Source: SZUA-430 sp964638635 (GTDB taxonomy: Bacteria > Pseudomonadota > Alphaproteobacteria > Micropepsales > Micropepsaceae). From it: a DNA stretch of 64,000 bases. Below, one piece after another: positions 27,189-35,447 of the stretch (positions are counted from its first letter, which is position 1; every line of letters begins with the position of its first letter). The notes beneath the pieces were generated by a model, which was given only the letters and a program-made list of their open reading frames with translations, made no database searches and was not told where the DNA came from. The position numbers were made by a program, and so were the translations under genes. Location: contig CAZXAQ010000001.1 in the NCBI GenBank assembly GCA_964638635.1, forward strand, positions 57,272 through 121,271. Reading direction: 5' to 3'.

Positions 27189-27779
27189 ATGTCTCCACGG
27201 CCCTTCGCCAACACCCCGACTGCCGACCTTGTGAAACGAGCGCGCGATGCCGCCGCACGGAGACCAACCGATTTCGATACACTGCTGCACTGCTGGGCGG
27301 AGGCCAAGTTCCGTCACCGAAGTTTGAAAACCCTGATGGCGTTGCGGGCGCAGTTCGACAACGTGACTTTTCCTCGCCCGCAAAGGTTCCAATCAACGTC
27401 GATTGAGCCACCAGACTGGTACTTGGACGCCTATGCAGCCGCGCGATCGCTGCCGCGCGGCCGATCGCTCAAGAAGAACCGCCGCGTCTATGTGCTTCTG
27501 CTTCGCGGACCGCCCGGCGCTCGCGACGACGAGCTTGGCCTCTATGTCGGGGAATCCTATCTGACGGCGGAAGCGCGCCTCGAACAGCACCTCGCCGGCG
27601 TTCACGCGGCTGGCGTCGTCAAGAAACGCGGTATCGGCACATTGCTTTCCTTTTGCCCGCACCTCGAACACCTTTCGCAGTACCACTCAAGGCGGCTGGA
27701 AGCCGAGTTGGCCGCGCGACTACGAAACGTGTTCGAGGCGCACGGGCTACCGCCAAAGCGCGTTCAGGGTGGGCACTAG
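27189..27779 (+). CDS. GIY-YIG-like nuclease domain protein
   Basis: A 196-aa protein. After a helical N-terminal region (1-85), residues about 97-145 give RRVYVLLL, then GLYVGES, then ARLEQHLAG. This is the order of the GIY and YIG strands plus the downstream Arg/His of GIY-YIG nucleases. A Glu-containing helix (RRLEAELAARLR) near the C-terminus could supply the metal-binding Glu. It stands alone and converges with the methyltransferase at 27830. Whether it cuts DNA is unknown. Confidence 0.65.
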   Translation: MSPRPFANTPTADLVKRARDAAARRPTDFDTLLHCWAEAKFRHRSLKTLMALRAQFDNVTFPRPQRFQSTSIEPPDWYLDAYAAARSLPRGRSLKKNRRVYVLLLRGPPGARDDELGLYVGESYLTAEARLEQHLAGVHAAGVVKKRGIGTLLSFCPHLEHLSQYHSRRLEAELAARLRNVFEAHGLPPKRVQGGH

Positions 27780-27829
27780 CCAACACGGTAGGTCCCGACG
27801 CGGGTCCAACCGGCCGCGATGGGACAGGA

Positions 27830-28573
27830 TCAGGGTTCGCCACCTTTCCGACAAAGCCAATACTGGGCACCTGCCCCGATAAACGCTTCCGATAGATCCC
27901 GTTCCAACCGGAAACCCGCACGGTGCAGCGCATCCTGCACCGTCTGCGCCGGCCAGTGCCGAATGTGGAATTTGTCCTTGAACGTCTCCCACGCGCCGCT
28001 TCTTAGAACCCGCGTGTCTTCGACATATTCGAAGATGTTCCCATCGACCGGCTTGATCACGACCTTGCGCTGCACCGTTCCCGACGTGCGCGTTATCGAC
28101 GCGAAAACCTCGCGGCTCGGCACATCCAACAACAGCCGGCCGCCAGGCCGAAGATGGTCCGCCGCTGCCCGAAATGAGGCCAAAAGCCCATCCTCATCCA
28201 GCACATAGGCAATCACCGTGAAAACGCACGTCGCGAAATTGAACGAGCCGTCGCCCTTCGCCTCGCGCATCGGTACTTGAACTGTGTCGATCGCCACAAG
28301 CGCTGCATCGGCCTTCCGCTTTAGCACGACGAGCATCTCTTTCGACGGCTCGACCGCCAAGACCTTGTAACCGCTCTTAGCGAGCGGAACCGCGAGGCGA
28401 CCGGTCCCCGCCCCGAAGTCGACGATGCGCGCGCCAGGAATTGCATTCTCGCCAACGACCTTCAACGTTGCCTCAGTCAGCGCCCGGTAGAACGCACCAA
28501 AGGTCTGTTCATAGACTTCATCATAGACGTCGGCCCAACCCGAATGGGGGCCCCCATCAATACCATTTGTCAT
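27830..28573 (-). CDS. Class I SAM-dependent methyltransferase
   Basis: A 247-aa protein. The motif I region is ARIVDFGAGTGRLAVPLAK (about residues 40-58), with the acidic end of strand 2 in VLAVEPS and motif post-III in LRPGGRLLLDVPS. This is a small-molecule-type Rossmann methyltransferase; the substrate is not evident. The ATG at 28573 overlaps the TGA of the upstream aspartyl-protease gene (ATGA), so the two are translationally coupled. The longer frame to 28702 lies inside that upstream gene. Confidence 0.8.
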   Translation of the reverse strand: MTNGIDGGPHSGWADVYDEVYEQTFGAFYRALTEATLKVVGENAIPGARIVDFGAGTGRLAVPLAKSGYKVLAVEPSKEMLVVLKRKADAALVAIDTVQVPMREAKGDGSFNFATCVFTVIAYVLDEDGLLASFRAAADHLRPGGRLLLDVPSREVFASITRTSGTVQRKVVIKPVDGNIFEYVEDTRVLRSGAWETFKDKFHIRHWPAQTVQDALHRAGFRLERDLSEAFIGAGAQYWLCRKGGEP

Positions 28574-29244
28574 TCGAGCACCAGTTCCCCGCGACGCGGC
28601 AGATAGAACACCTGCCGCCCCTGCAGAATCTCGTTGCCAACGATACCGCCGGCGCCTGCAATCATCAGTGTCATGCCCAAGAGAGTTGGCAATTGCCCGC
28701 ACCTCACCGTCCGCGCCGCAGCGCCAAGCCGAACGGGAACCGAAAACGTTTCGGTGTCGAACGCGCCAAACCCAGGATAGAAATCAGCCAGCGGACCGGC
28801 CGGCGGATGATCGCGAAGAGCATCCGCTTGCCAATAAGACACCTGCGCACCGGTATCGAAGAACATCGACACCGTTTCGCCCGCGACCGTCACGTCGACA
28901 AGGGGCACGCCCATCACGAAACGCAGCGGCAGACCGGCACTGGTCGGTGCAAGTCTTTCGCGCGACACCTCCGCAACCCCGCCTGCCACGTCAAGACGCC
29001 AATCGAACCGGTTCAGCACGTCGCCACCTAGCAAGCCATCGGTCCGCCGGTGCACGAGATCGGATAGTGCTTCAGACGTAAGCCCCATGAACGCGGAACT
29101 GAGCGGGCAGTCCTCGCCGTCAAGCGACACCGAGCTCGCAGTGCCAAAGCTCTGCGGCGCCCCGGTGTCGAGCAGAAAGCTCCCGTCACCCACCTGCAGG
29201 AACAGGTGCCCACCGTCGACCACAAGTCGCAGCTCGGTGCTCAT
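28570..29244 (-). CDS. Retropepsin-like aspartyl protease with two DTG motifs
   Basis: A 224-aa protein with two copies of the aspartyl protease signature: FLLDTGAPQSF (about residues 23-33) and MFFDTGAQVSYW (about 127-138). There are two lobes in one chain, as in pepsin, but the total length is much shorter than classical pepsins. No signal peptide or membrane anchor, so it is probably cytoplasmic. It is coupled to the methyltransferase downstream by a 4-bp overlap. Proteolytic activity and substrate are unknown. Confidence 0.72.
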   Translation of the reverse strand: MSTELRLVVDGGHLFLQVGDGSFLLDTGAPQSFGTASSVSLDGEDCPLSSAFMGLTSEALSDLVHRRTDGLLGGDVLNRFDWRLDVAGGVAEVSRERLAPTSAGLPLRFVMGVPLVDVTVAGETVSMFFDTGAQVSYWQADALRDHPPAGPLADFYPGFGAFDTETFSVPVRLGAAARTVRCGQLPTLLGMTLMIAGAGGIVGNEILQGRQVFYLPRRGELVLE

Positions 29245-29427
29245 TGCAGATCGCCTCCGCCATCGTCATATGTTATTGTACATAGATGCGACGGCTAGGG
29301 CCGCGCGCCGAAATTCGATGGCTCAACGCCAGGAGCATCGTCGGATGTCATTGACATCCATCGATGTCATCCTTATATGTCGCTTATCGCCGGAAATCCA
29401 GGCGACTGCGAACCCGTAGGCCATCTC

Positions 29428-30222
29428 ATGCTGTCCAAAGACACCTCTCCAACCTGGAAGGACCGGTACCGCGCCGCCGCGGACTGGACGATGGACGATT
29501 TCCTGCACGTCGCCGGGCGCATGCTGGAACGGCTCGGCCTCGGCGATCGCGACGTGCCGAACGAACGCCTCGTCCGCTTCTACGCCGCCGAAGGCGCGAT
29601 GACGAAGCCGGCGCGCGACGGCCGCGAAGTGCGCTATGCCTACACGCATCTGGTGGAATTCCTCGTCACCCGGCTGCTCCTCGCCGACGGCTGGCCGCTC
29701 GCCAAGATCGCCGCCCTCATCGCCGCACGCGACCTGCCCGCGCTCGAAGCCATGCTGCCGGACGCGAAGCGGCGCGAAACCGACGCCGAACGCGAAATCG
29801 CCGCCATCAAGAACAGCCTCGCGCAGAAGCGCGCGTCGCGCGGCGCCTTGGACGACGCGACCGAACCCTATCTGCCGCATCTCGCCCTCAAAGCCCAGCG
29901 GACCATGCCCGCCACGGCCGCCACGACGATGCTCTCCGTGCAGGAAAATTTGGCCACCACGAAAGGCCGCTTGGACCGCATCCTCGCGGACCTCGCCCCC
30001 GATCACACGGCCGAATGGCGCGAGACGGTCACGCTGAACCTCACGCCGTGGTGCCGCGTCACGCTCGACGCCGACGCCGTCGCGCGCCTGCCGCACGCGG
30101 GCGACGCCCAGCTCGGCGAAGCGCTCGCGCAAGCGCTGCGCGAACACCGCTTGACTCGCCGCACCCGGCGACAACGCCCCTCCGATCCGGACACGGACGG
30201 AAGCGCAAGCCGAGGGCCGTGA
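29428..30222 (+). CDS. MerR-like DNA-binding regulator
   Basis: A protein of about 264 aa from ATG 29428 (an alternative ATG at 29377 adds 17 residues). The N-terminal third resembles a MerR winged helix: VPNERLVRFYAAEGAMTK, then REVRYAYTHLVEFLVTRLLLADGWPLAKIAALI. A long helical segment (about residues 100-160) follows, as in the MerR dimerisation coil. The C-terminus is Arg-rich. It sits 133 bp upstream of and co-directional with a VWA protein and divergent from the protease gene. Inducer unknown. Confidence 0.6.
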   Translation: MLSKDTSPTWKDRYRAAADWTMDDFLHVAGRMLERLGLGDRDVPNERLVRFYAAEGAMTKPARDGREVRYAYTHLVEFLVTRLLLADGWPLAKIAALIAARDLPALEAMLPDAKRRETDAEREIAAIKNSLAQKRASRGALDDATEPYLPHLALKAQRTMPATAATTMLSVQENLATTKGRLDRILADLAPDHTAEWRETVTLNLTPWCRVTLDADAVARLPHAGDAQLGEALAQALREHRLTRRTRRQRPSDPDTDGSASRGP

Positions 30223-30355
30223 CGCCGTCACCGCCTGCCGCCTGATCGCCCGAACTATCCGCTTTTACCGCCCGGAGATTGTCTCCGGCCGCAACCGCTC
30301 GCCCGGCGCACGAAACGCGTGCGTTCACACATCTATAGGAGAGGAGTACGAACCC

Positions 30356-31675
30356 ATGACCGACCTGACCATTCTCATGACCCCGCGCCGCGCCGCCCTC
30401 GAAGCCGGCCGCCCCAACACGCTCGACGTGCTCGTGCGCGTCCAGGCGCCCGCCCAGCCGAAGGCGGCAGCCGCGCGCACCCGCGCCGACATCAACCTCG
30501 CGCTCGTCATCGACCGCTCGGGGTCGATGGACGGCAAACCCATCCGCCACGCGGTGAAAGCCGCGCGCCACATCGTCGATCACCTCGGCGCAACCGACCG
30601 CTGCGCCATCGTCGTCTACGACGGCGAAGTCAACGTGCTCGTCCCGGCAATCGGCGCGGACGACAAGACGCGCTTCCACGCGGCGCTCGACCGCGTCACC
30701 GCACGCGGCTCGACCGACCTGCATGGCGGCTGGCTCACGGGCGCCGAAACGCTCGCGCCGTTCGCTGCGGAAACCGGCATCGCGCGCGTGCTCGTCCTCT
30801 CGGACGGCAACGCGAATCAGGGCCTCACCGACACGGCCGAAATCGTGCGTCAGGCCGAACGGCTCGCCGCCACCGGCGTCACCACCTCGACGCTCGGCCT
30901 CGGGGCGCACTTCAACGAACACCTGATGAGCGAACTCGCGCGCGCCGGCCGCGGCCGCGCCTACTACGGCGAAACCGCGGACGACCTCATGGGCCCGTTC
31001 CGCGAGGAGTTCGACCTCCTGAACGCGATCGCCGCGCGCAAGGTCGCGTTCACGCCGCGGGCGACGCCCGGCATCGGCGTCGAGGTCCTGAACGACTACC
31101 CGCGCGACGCTCAGGGCCGCTTGGCTCTGCCCGACATCGCCTGGAACGCGGAAGCCTGGGTGATGCTGCGCCTCACCGTCCCCGCGCACATGCTCACCGC
31201 CGCGCGCATGATCGACGTGCTGTCGTGCACCGTCGCCTTCACCGATCTCGACGGCAAACCGCACGCGATCGGTTCGGGCGCGCTCAGCCTGCCGATCGTG
31301 GACCCCGCGGCGTTCGGGGCGATCGCGGAGGACGAACTCGTCGTCCGCCGCGCCACCGAACTGCGCGCCGCCGCGATCCAGATCGCGGCCCGCGAGGCCG
31401 CGCTGCACGACAACTGGGACGAGGTCGAACGCCTGCTCGAAGAGATGAGGGCGCTGGGCGTGGACCATGCGTGGATCCGCGAACTGCACGGGATCGCGCG
31501 CGACATCTCCAGCCGCCGCGACCGCATGGCGTTCTCGAAGGAGACGATGTATGCGGCCCGCTCTTTGCGTCACCGGATCGCCGCGCTCGAGGAATCCGCA
31601 ACCCTCGACAGCGACGACAGCGAACGCGCCTACATCGCGCGCAAGCTGCGGCACGGCAAAGGCCGCATGCACTGA
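30356..31675 (+). CDS. von Willebrand factor type A domain protein
   Basis: A 439-aa protein with a complete MIDAS metal site: DRSGS at residues 53-57, then the Thr/Asp of GSTDLHGG about 70 residues later. A beta-sandwich-like region follows the VWA domain. No signal peptide or membrane segment, so it is probably cytoplasmic. AGGAGAGGAG lies upstream of the ATG at a good distance. VWA proteins mediate metal-dependent protein contacts; the partner here is not known. The upstream MerR-like gene probably controls it. Confidence 0.8.
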   Translation: MTDLTILMTPRRAALEAGRPNTLDVLVRVQAPAQPKAAAARTRADINLALVIDRSGSMDGKPIRHAVKAARHIVDHLGATDRCAIVVYDGEVNVLVPAIGADDKTRFHAALDRVTARGSTDLHGGWLTGAETLAPFAAETGIARVLVLSDGNANQGLTDTAEIVRQAERLAATGVTTSTLGLGAHFNEHLMSELARAGRGRAYYGETADDLMGPFREEFDLLNAIAARKVAFTPRATPGIGVEVLNDYPRDAQGRLALPDIAWNAEAWVMLRLTVPAHMLTAARMIDVLSCTVAFTDLDGKPHAIGSGALSLPIVDPAAFGAIAEDELVVRRATELRAAAIQIAAREAALHDNWDEVERLLEEMRALGVDHAWIRELHGIARDISSRRDRMAFSKETMYAARSLRHRIAALEESATLDSDDSERAYIARKLRHGKGRMH

Positions 31676-31681
31676 ACGTCC

Positions 31682-31705
31682 GGGCGGGGATCTCAATCCC
31701 CGCCC
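31682..31705 (+). terminator. Hairpin after the VWA gene
   Basis: Perfect 10-base arms (GGGCGGGGAT and ATCCCCGCCC) with a 4-nt loop, 6 bp after the VWA stop codon and just before tRNA-Gln. No T-run follows. Confidence 0.5.
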
Positions 31706-31709
31706 GCGA

Positions 31710-31783
31710 TCGGGCGTCGTCTAACGGTAGGACAGCGGCCTTTGAAGCCGTGAATCGTGGTTCGAATCCATGCGCCCGAACCA
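31710..31783 (+). tRNA. tRNA-Gln (anticodon TTG)
   Basis: Full cloverleaf: acceptor TCGGGCG pairs with CGCCCGA, the anticodon loop CTTTGAA sits between CGGC and GCCG, the T loop is TTCGAAT, and CCA is encoded (31781-31783). The U1-A72 first pair is normal for bacterial tRNA-Gln. Its 3' end faces the accessory segment that begins here. Confidence 0.92.
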
Positions 31784-31858
31784 ACATCGACAATTGCGCA
31801 CGTGACGATGCGCGGAGAGCTGGACGTACGCAACGCAACAGAAACACAAGGGGGCCGC

Positions 31859-32188
31859 ATGTGGATCGCACTGAACGACGGATTTTTCTCGATTATCGAG
31901 TCCAAGAAGAACAGCCGCAAACTTGTGGTTCGGGCACGCCTACGCGGCGACCTGGAGCGGGTATGGGGCGACGAGATGAAGCGCGAGGGTGTTGCGGTAG
32001 AAGAGACCCCGTTACGCGACTACCGATTCCGTACTGTTTTGAGCCGCAAGGCCGTTGCCGCCAAAATTGCGGAGCGCTTGGCCAGGATCAACTATTACAA
32101 CTTCAAAGCGTCTGTCGAGGATGAGGATCTGTCCAAGATGTATGCAAACATCTGGCAGGCTGCCTACGAGCACCAGGAAAAGACGTGA
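31859..32188 (+). CDS. Small hypothetical protein, mobile-element type
   Basis: A 109-aa protein starting MWIALNDGFFSIIE, followed by LVVRARLRGDLERVW. Proteins opening this way are common in phage and integrative-element cargo, but I know no function for them. It starts 76 bp after the tRNA-Gln 3' end, as expected for the first gene of an element inserted there. An upstream in-frame start at 31757 would lie within the tRNA and is rejected. Confidence 0.6.
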   Translation: MWIALNDGFFSIIESKKNSRKLVVRARLRGDLERVWGDEMKREGVAVEETPLRDYRFRTVLSRKAVAAKIAERLARINYYNFKASVEDEDLSKMYANIWQAAYEHQEKT

Positions 32189-32288
32189 TGAAGCGGCGCC
32201 ACACGTCACAAACCTCAAGCATCACGCTTGGGGGCCTTGCCGAACTCTACGGTTGATGCGTCAACGCCCAGGAAGAAAGCGAACCACC

Positions 32289-32471
32289 ATGCCCGACCCC
32301 GTCATCGTCTTCGATCTCGAAACCGTGCCCGACCTCGCCGCCGTGGGCCGGGCGCTGGGGCTCGGGACCGTTTCTGACGAGTCCGAACGGCTTGAACCGC
32401 ACGGCCGACGCGTCAGCGGAGGACTCGAGACGACGGGTTATTTGGCGAAGTTCCGCGAGGAGCCGCGTTAG
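32289..32471 (+). pseudogene. Truncated predicted 3'-5' exonuclease (PolB-like) fragment
   Basis: A 60-codon frame. The first 22 or so residues (MPDPVIVFDLETVPDLAA) match the start of the predicted PolB-like 3'-5' exonuclease family, including the FDLET metal-binding motif. After that the sequence no longer resembles the family and the frame stops. A functional protein would be several times longer, so this is a remnant, plausibly broken when mobile DNA arrived next to tRNA-Gln. Confidence 0.6.
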
Positions 32472-32835
32472 CAGGGGAAGGAACCCGACGGCGAGTGTTC
32501 CAAGGCGCTCGGCGACGCCCGTAGGTCCGCAGCGAAAGCCCAAGGGAATGGTCTCACGAGGCGACGTAAGGCGGGGGCGCCTATCGTCGGACGCGGCTCT
32601 GATTGATGTTGGCGGCTTCCCAAGCTCGAGTCACAGGCGGCGACAGAGACCGCGATCGCGGCGAGACGGGCCAAAAACAACCCTGAGCTGTCACCGCTCC
32701 GCACTCCGTTCAGGGTCTGCAATACTGCTGGATACGGCCCGTTAAAGGGCGTTCTGCGTGATCCCTTCTCATCATCAGGACGCTCGCGACGAGCTTCACG
32801 AGCGCCTTGCTGACCATGCACCGAGCGAGGCCAAC
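32472..32835. other. Gene-free stretch upstream of the biosynthetic cluster
   Basis: About 364 bp with no supported gene. It probably carries the promoter of the cluster; I see no clear boxes. An alternative GTG start for the next gene lies at 32758. Confidence 0.4.
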
Positions 32836-34041
32836 ATGATCGCCACCGGCGGGAGGGAACAAACCGTGTCCTGCGCCACATGCCCATCGCAGTGTGAGAC
32901 CTGTTATCAGCTCACAACGATCTTGTGTGCGCTGGAGCAGGGAGCCCGCATCACGGCTCCTCTCGATTTGACAGCAACCCATGAGCGCGCTCGCAAAGCA
33001 TTTGAGGAACTCGGCGAGCACCCCGAGCGTGTCAACCGTGCTGTCTTTGAAGAGATTCTGTACCAAGCCGTAAACGAATACGTTCGTGGCGATGAACTTC
33101 CACGGATGGTCAGATCGCTCGGCCTGCGCTTTCTCGGGCATCTACGCGCGTGTCCTCAGCTACGGCCGCACTGGTCGCTTCCACAAGCCGGAGACCCGCG
33201 ATCGAAGGATCTGCTCGCGATCTCCGCATTCGAGATAGCTCAAGACGTCCTGATGTTCGACGAGGAACGACGTGTCTACAGGGGTTTCCAACCGGGACGC
33301 CTGACTTCCTCTGGACTGCCGGTGACCTTTCTGGACCACGCATTCTGGTACGGGCGAGACAGGGTTCGTCGCGAAGTCGCGAGAGAACTCGGTATAGATG
33401 CCAGATTGACCGATCGAAGAGCCATCCGCCGACACGGTGGGGTCTGGAAGATGATTGCGGAGGGGAAGGCTCAACCTGAATTCACCTCAATTGAAACGAC
33501 TGACGCTCCGTCGGTGAACTGGCGCCCAGGTCTGACGGAGCAAGAAACGGCGGAATTGAGGAGGACATGGGAGCAGCTCGCAGAACGCGAACAGGGCGCA
33601 CGCCAACAGCAACGCAGCGCATTCTCGTGCGTGATGGGGGTGCTGCGTTCGCCCAACGCCGAGCAAATGCGCATGTCGTCTATCCTCGAACGAGTTGTCG
33701 GTCTGGACCAGTCCCTCGGCTCAGAGCAAGTAGCAATCGTGGCAAGGAAGGTTGCGGCGCTCTGGCCATATCCGAACGCCGACACGTGGATCCGTAGATT
33801 CGTGATACCCTTCATGCACGGCCTGGCATCCATTTCCGCCGAATGTCGCAAGGCGCTTCTGAATTTGTGCGACACGCTCGACCTTCTGGCGCACGCATAC
33901 GAGTCCGCCGGTGACAAGGCCCCCCCACCGGCGGAACAACGGTGCCAAACGCGCGTCTTCTATTTGCTACCCACCAACATGGTGCGCGACCTGCTCGCGC
34001 GCCTTCCCAATATCTCATCGACTGAGGAGACTTCACTATGA
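32836..34041 (+). CDS. Orphan protein with N-terminal CxxCxxxCxxC motif
   Basis: A 401-aa protein from ATG 32836, or 427 aa if the GTG at 32758 is used. Near the N-terminus is SCATCPSQCETC, four cysteines spaced CxxCxxxCxxC, suited to an iron-sulphur cluster or zinc. The rest is mainly helical and I recognise no family. It is the first gene of a tight operon: its TGA overlaps the ATG of the cupin gene. The context with a radical SAM enzyme makes a cluster-bearing partner or maturase plausible, but that is a guess. Confidence 0.6.
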   Translation: MIATGGREQTVSCATCPSQCETCYQLTTILCALEQGARITAPLDLTATHERARKAFEELGEHPERVNRAVFEEILYQAVNEYVRGDELPRMVRSLGLRFLGHLRACPQLRPHWSLPQAGDPRSKDLLAISAFEIAQDVLMFDEERRVYRGFQPGRLTSSGLPVTFLDHAFWYGRDRVRREVARELGIDARLTDRRAIRRHGGVWKMIAEGKAQPEFTSIETTDAPSVNWRPGLTEQETAELRRTWEQLAEREQGARQQQRSAFSCVMGVLRSPNAEQMRMSSILERVVGLDQSLGSEQVAIVARKVAALWPYPNADTWIRRFVIPFMHGLASISAECRKALLNLCDTLDLLAHAYESAGDKAPPPAEQRCQTRVFYLLPTNMVRDLLARLPNISSTEETSL

Positions 34042-35447
34042 CGGCGCACAAATTGATGGAGGGAGTTCCTTCTCCGGACGCCGAGAAGAAAGGTCTGGCG
34101 AAAGAGCCAGAGAATTTGACAGATCCCGTTGATGATGGAGGTCCGTCGATGGCTGATCTCTTTTGGGCACGGGATACATTGGCGTGCATGGACACCAGCG
34201 ATACCGACATCGCTCGTGCTACCTTGATCTTGTCGCACGAGAAAGGTCAGGAGTTTCTGCGAATTGATGCCGACGTCGAAGCAACGATGCGCGAGTCCTC
34301 TCTGTCGGAAGAGCAGATTGGCCGACCGCTCGACTGGGAAGGGTTTGGCGGCATCGCTGTCGTAAGAAGAACTTTCGTGCCACCAAAACCCCGATCCGTC
34401 AGATCACAGGACCGTGGCATATGCACCTTCAGCGCGCTGGAAGACTGGGGTGAGCGCGATAGGGGAAGCAGCCGCGATCTTTCTCCAACATTCAAGGCGC
34501 TCCGCTTTTGCATCGATGGTCGAGAAGCCGAGTTGTTGCCTTCCTGCAGAGTGCGCGAGGCCATGCTCATTGTCCTTTCCGGCAGATGCACTGTCTCTCT
34601 TGAAGGCGGCGGCCATGTCGAATTGGGCGACGGGAATCACCGGACGACTTGGATAGGCACATTGGGTGGAGGTTCGCCTTGGGTACCACGCTGCTTTGTA
34701 GCGCCGCACGGCGGCAGTGTAACTGGGCTCTTGGTGCTCGCAAGCGAGGGTGGGGTTCGAACAAGTAAATCCGGCGATGGTCATATTCGGATCGACGAGG
34801 AACCCACGACTGATGCGCGACTTGAGGCGTTTCGATCGGGCTCCACCCGAATGGGTGTAACCTGTCCGTATCCTTTCTCTGTCTCCGTCGGGAACGAAGC
34901 GCATGAGTGGGTGCGTATGTTACCTGAAATTCCGGACCTTGCGACCTATCCGCATTTGGAGGGCGTGACGCTTGGCAATCTCTCAGCGCCTAAGGAGGAT
35001 CCGGCCTGGCGCAGACTGATTGCCGGTCCGAGGCGAAAGCGCGTATCGCGCTTGATCTATCGAGTTCTCGAGCTTCCCGCAGGTGGAGCACTTCGGGAAA
35101 TCAGCTTGGCAAAGCACGCCGGTGCCGAACTGATTGTACCCATCGTCGGCAGCATCACGGGTTACTTCGCGGGTCGAGGCGCCGGCGAAGGAGAAAGCCA
35201 GCACGTCCGCTGGACAGCCATTCATGGCGGTTCGCCGGATGCAGTAAGAGCGTGGGCCGAATGCAGCTCCCACCGCAACGGACGCTTCGAGCCCGATATT
35301 GCAATGCTGCAGTCGGCAGAGGTTTTTCACGGGTTCGCCACCCGTGCGACGACGTCGATCGCTTTGTTTTTTGGTATAGCCAGCTTGGATTGGGTCGCTC
35401 GCAAAGAACCGATGCGCGATGCGCGAAGCGAAGTGAGGCGAGCATGA
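34038..35447 (+). CDS. Two-domain cupin protein
   Basis: A 469-aa protein. The second half contains two cupin-like beta-barrel stretches: REAMLIVLSGRCTVSLEGG (about residues 174-192) and HAGAELIVPIVGSITGYF (about 357-374), each with Gly-rich turns. The usual His-rich metal motif is not well kept, so metal binding is uncertain. It overlaps the upstream orphan gene and the downstream radical SAM gene by 4 bp each, so all three are translationally coupled. It may be an oxidase, isomerase or binding protein of the pathway. Confidence 0.6.
   Translation: MTAHKLMEGVPSPDAEKKGLAKEPENLTDPVDDGGPSMADLFWARDTLACMDTSDTDIARATLILSHEKGQEFLRIDADVEATMRESSLSEEQIGRPLDWEGFGGIAVVRRTFVPPKPRSVRSQDRGICTFSALEDWGERDRGSSRDLSPTFKALRFCIDGREAELLPSCRVREAMLIVLSGRCTVSLEGGGHVELGDGNHRTTWIGTLGGGSPWVPRCFVAPHGGSVTGLLVLASEGGVRTSKSGDGHIRIDEEPTTDARLEAFRSGSTRMGVTCPYPFSVSVGNEAHEWVRMLPEIPDLATYPHLEGVTLGNLSAPKEDPAWRRLIAGPRRKRVSRLIYRVLELPAGGALREISLAKHAGAELIVPIVGSITGYFAGRGAGEGESQHVRWTAIHGGSPDAVRAWAECSSHRNGRFEPDIAMLQSAEVFHGFATRATTSIALFFGIASLDWVARKEPMRDARSEVRRA

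Noticed and set aside
30059..32124. Long frames on both strands over the MerR-like/VWA region (545 and 601 codons)
   Set aside because: They are shadows in high-GC DNA: low-complexity Arg/Ala/Pro composition, no motifs, and they cross the VWA gene and the tRNA-Gln.
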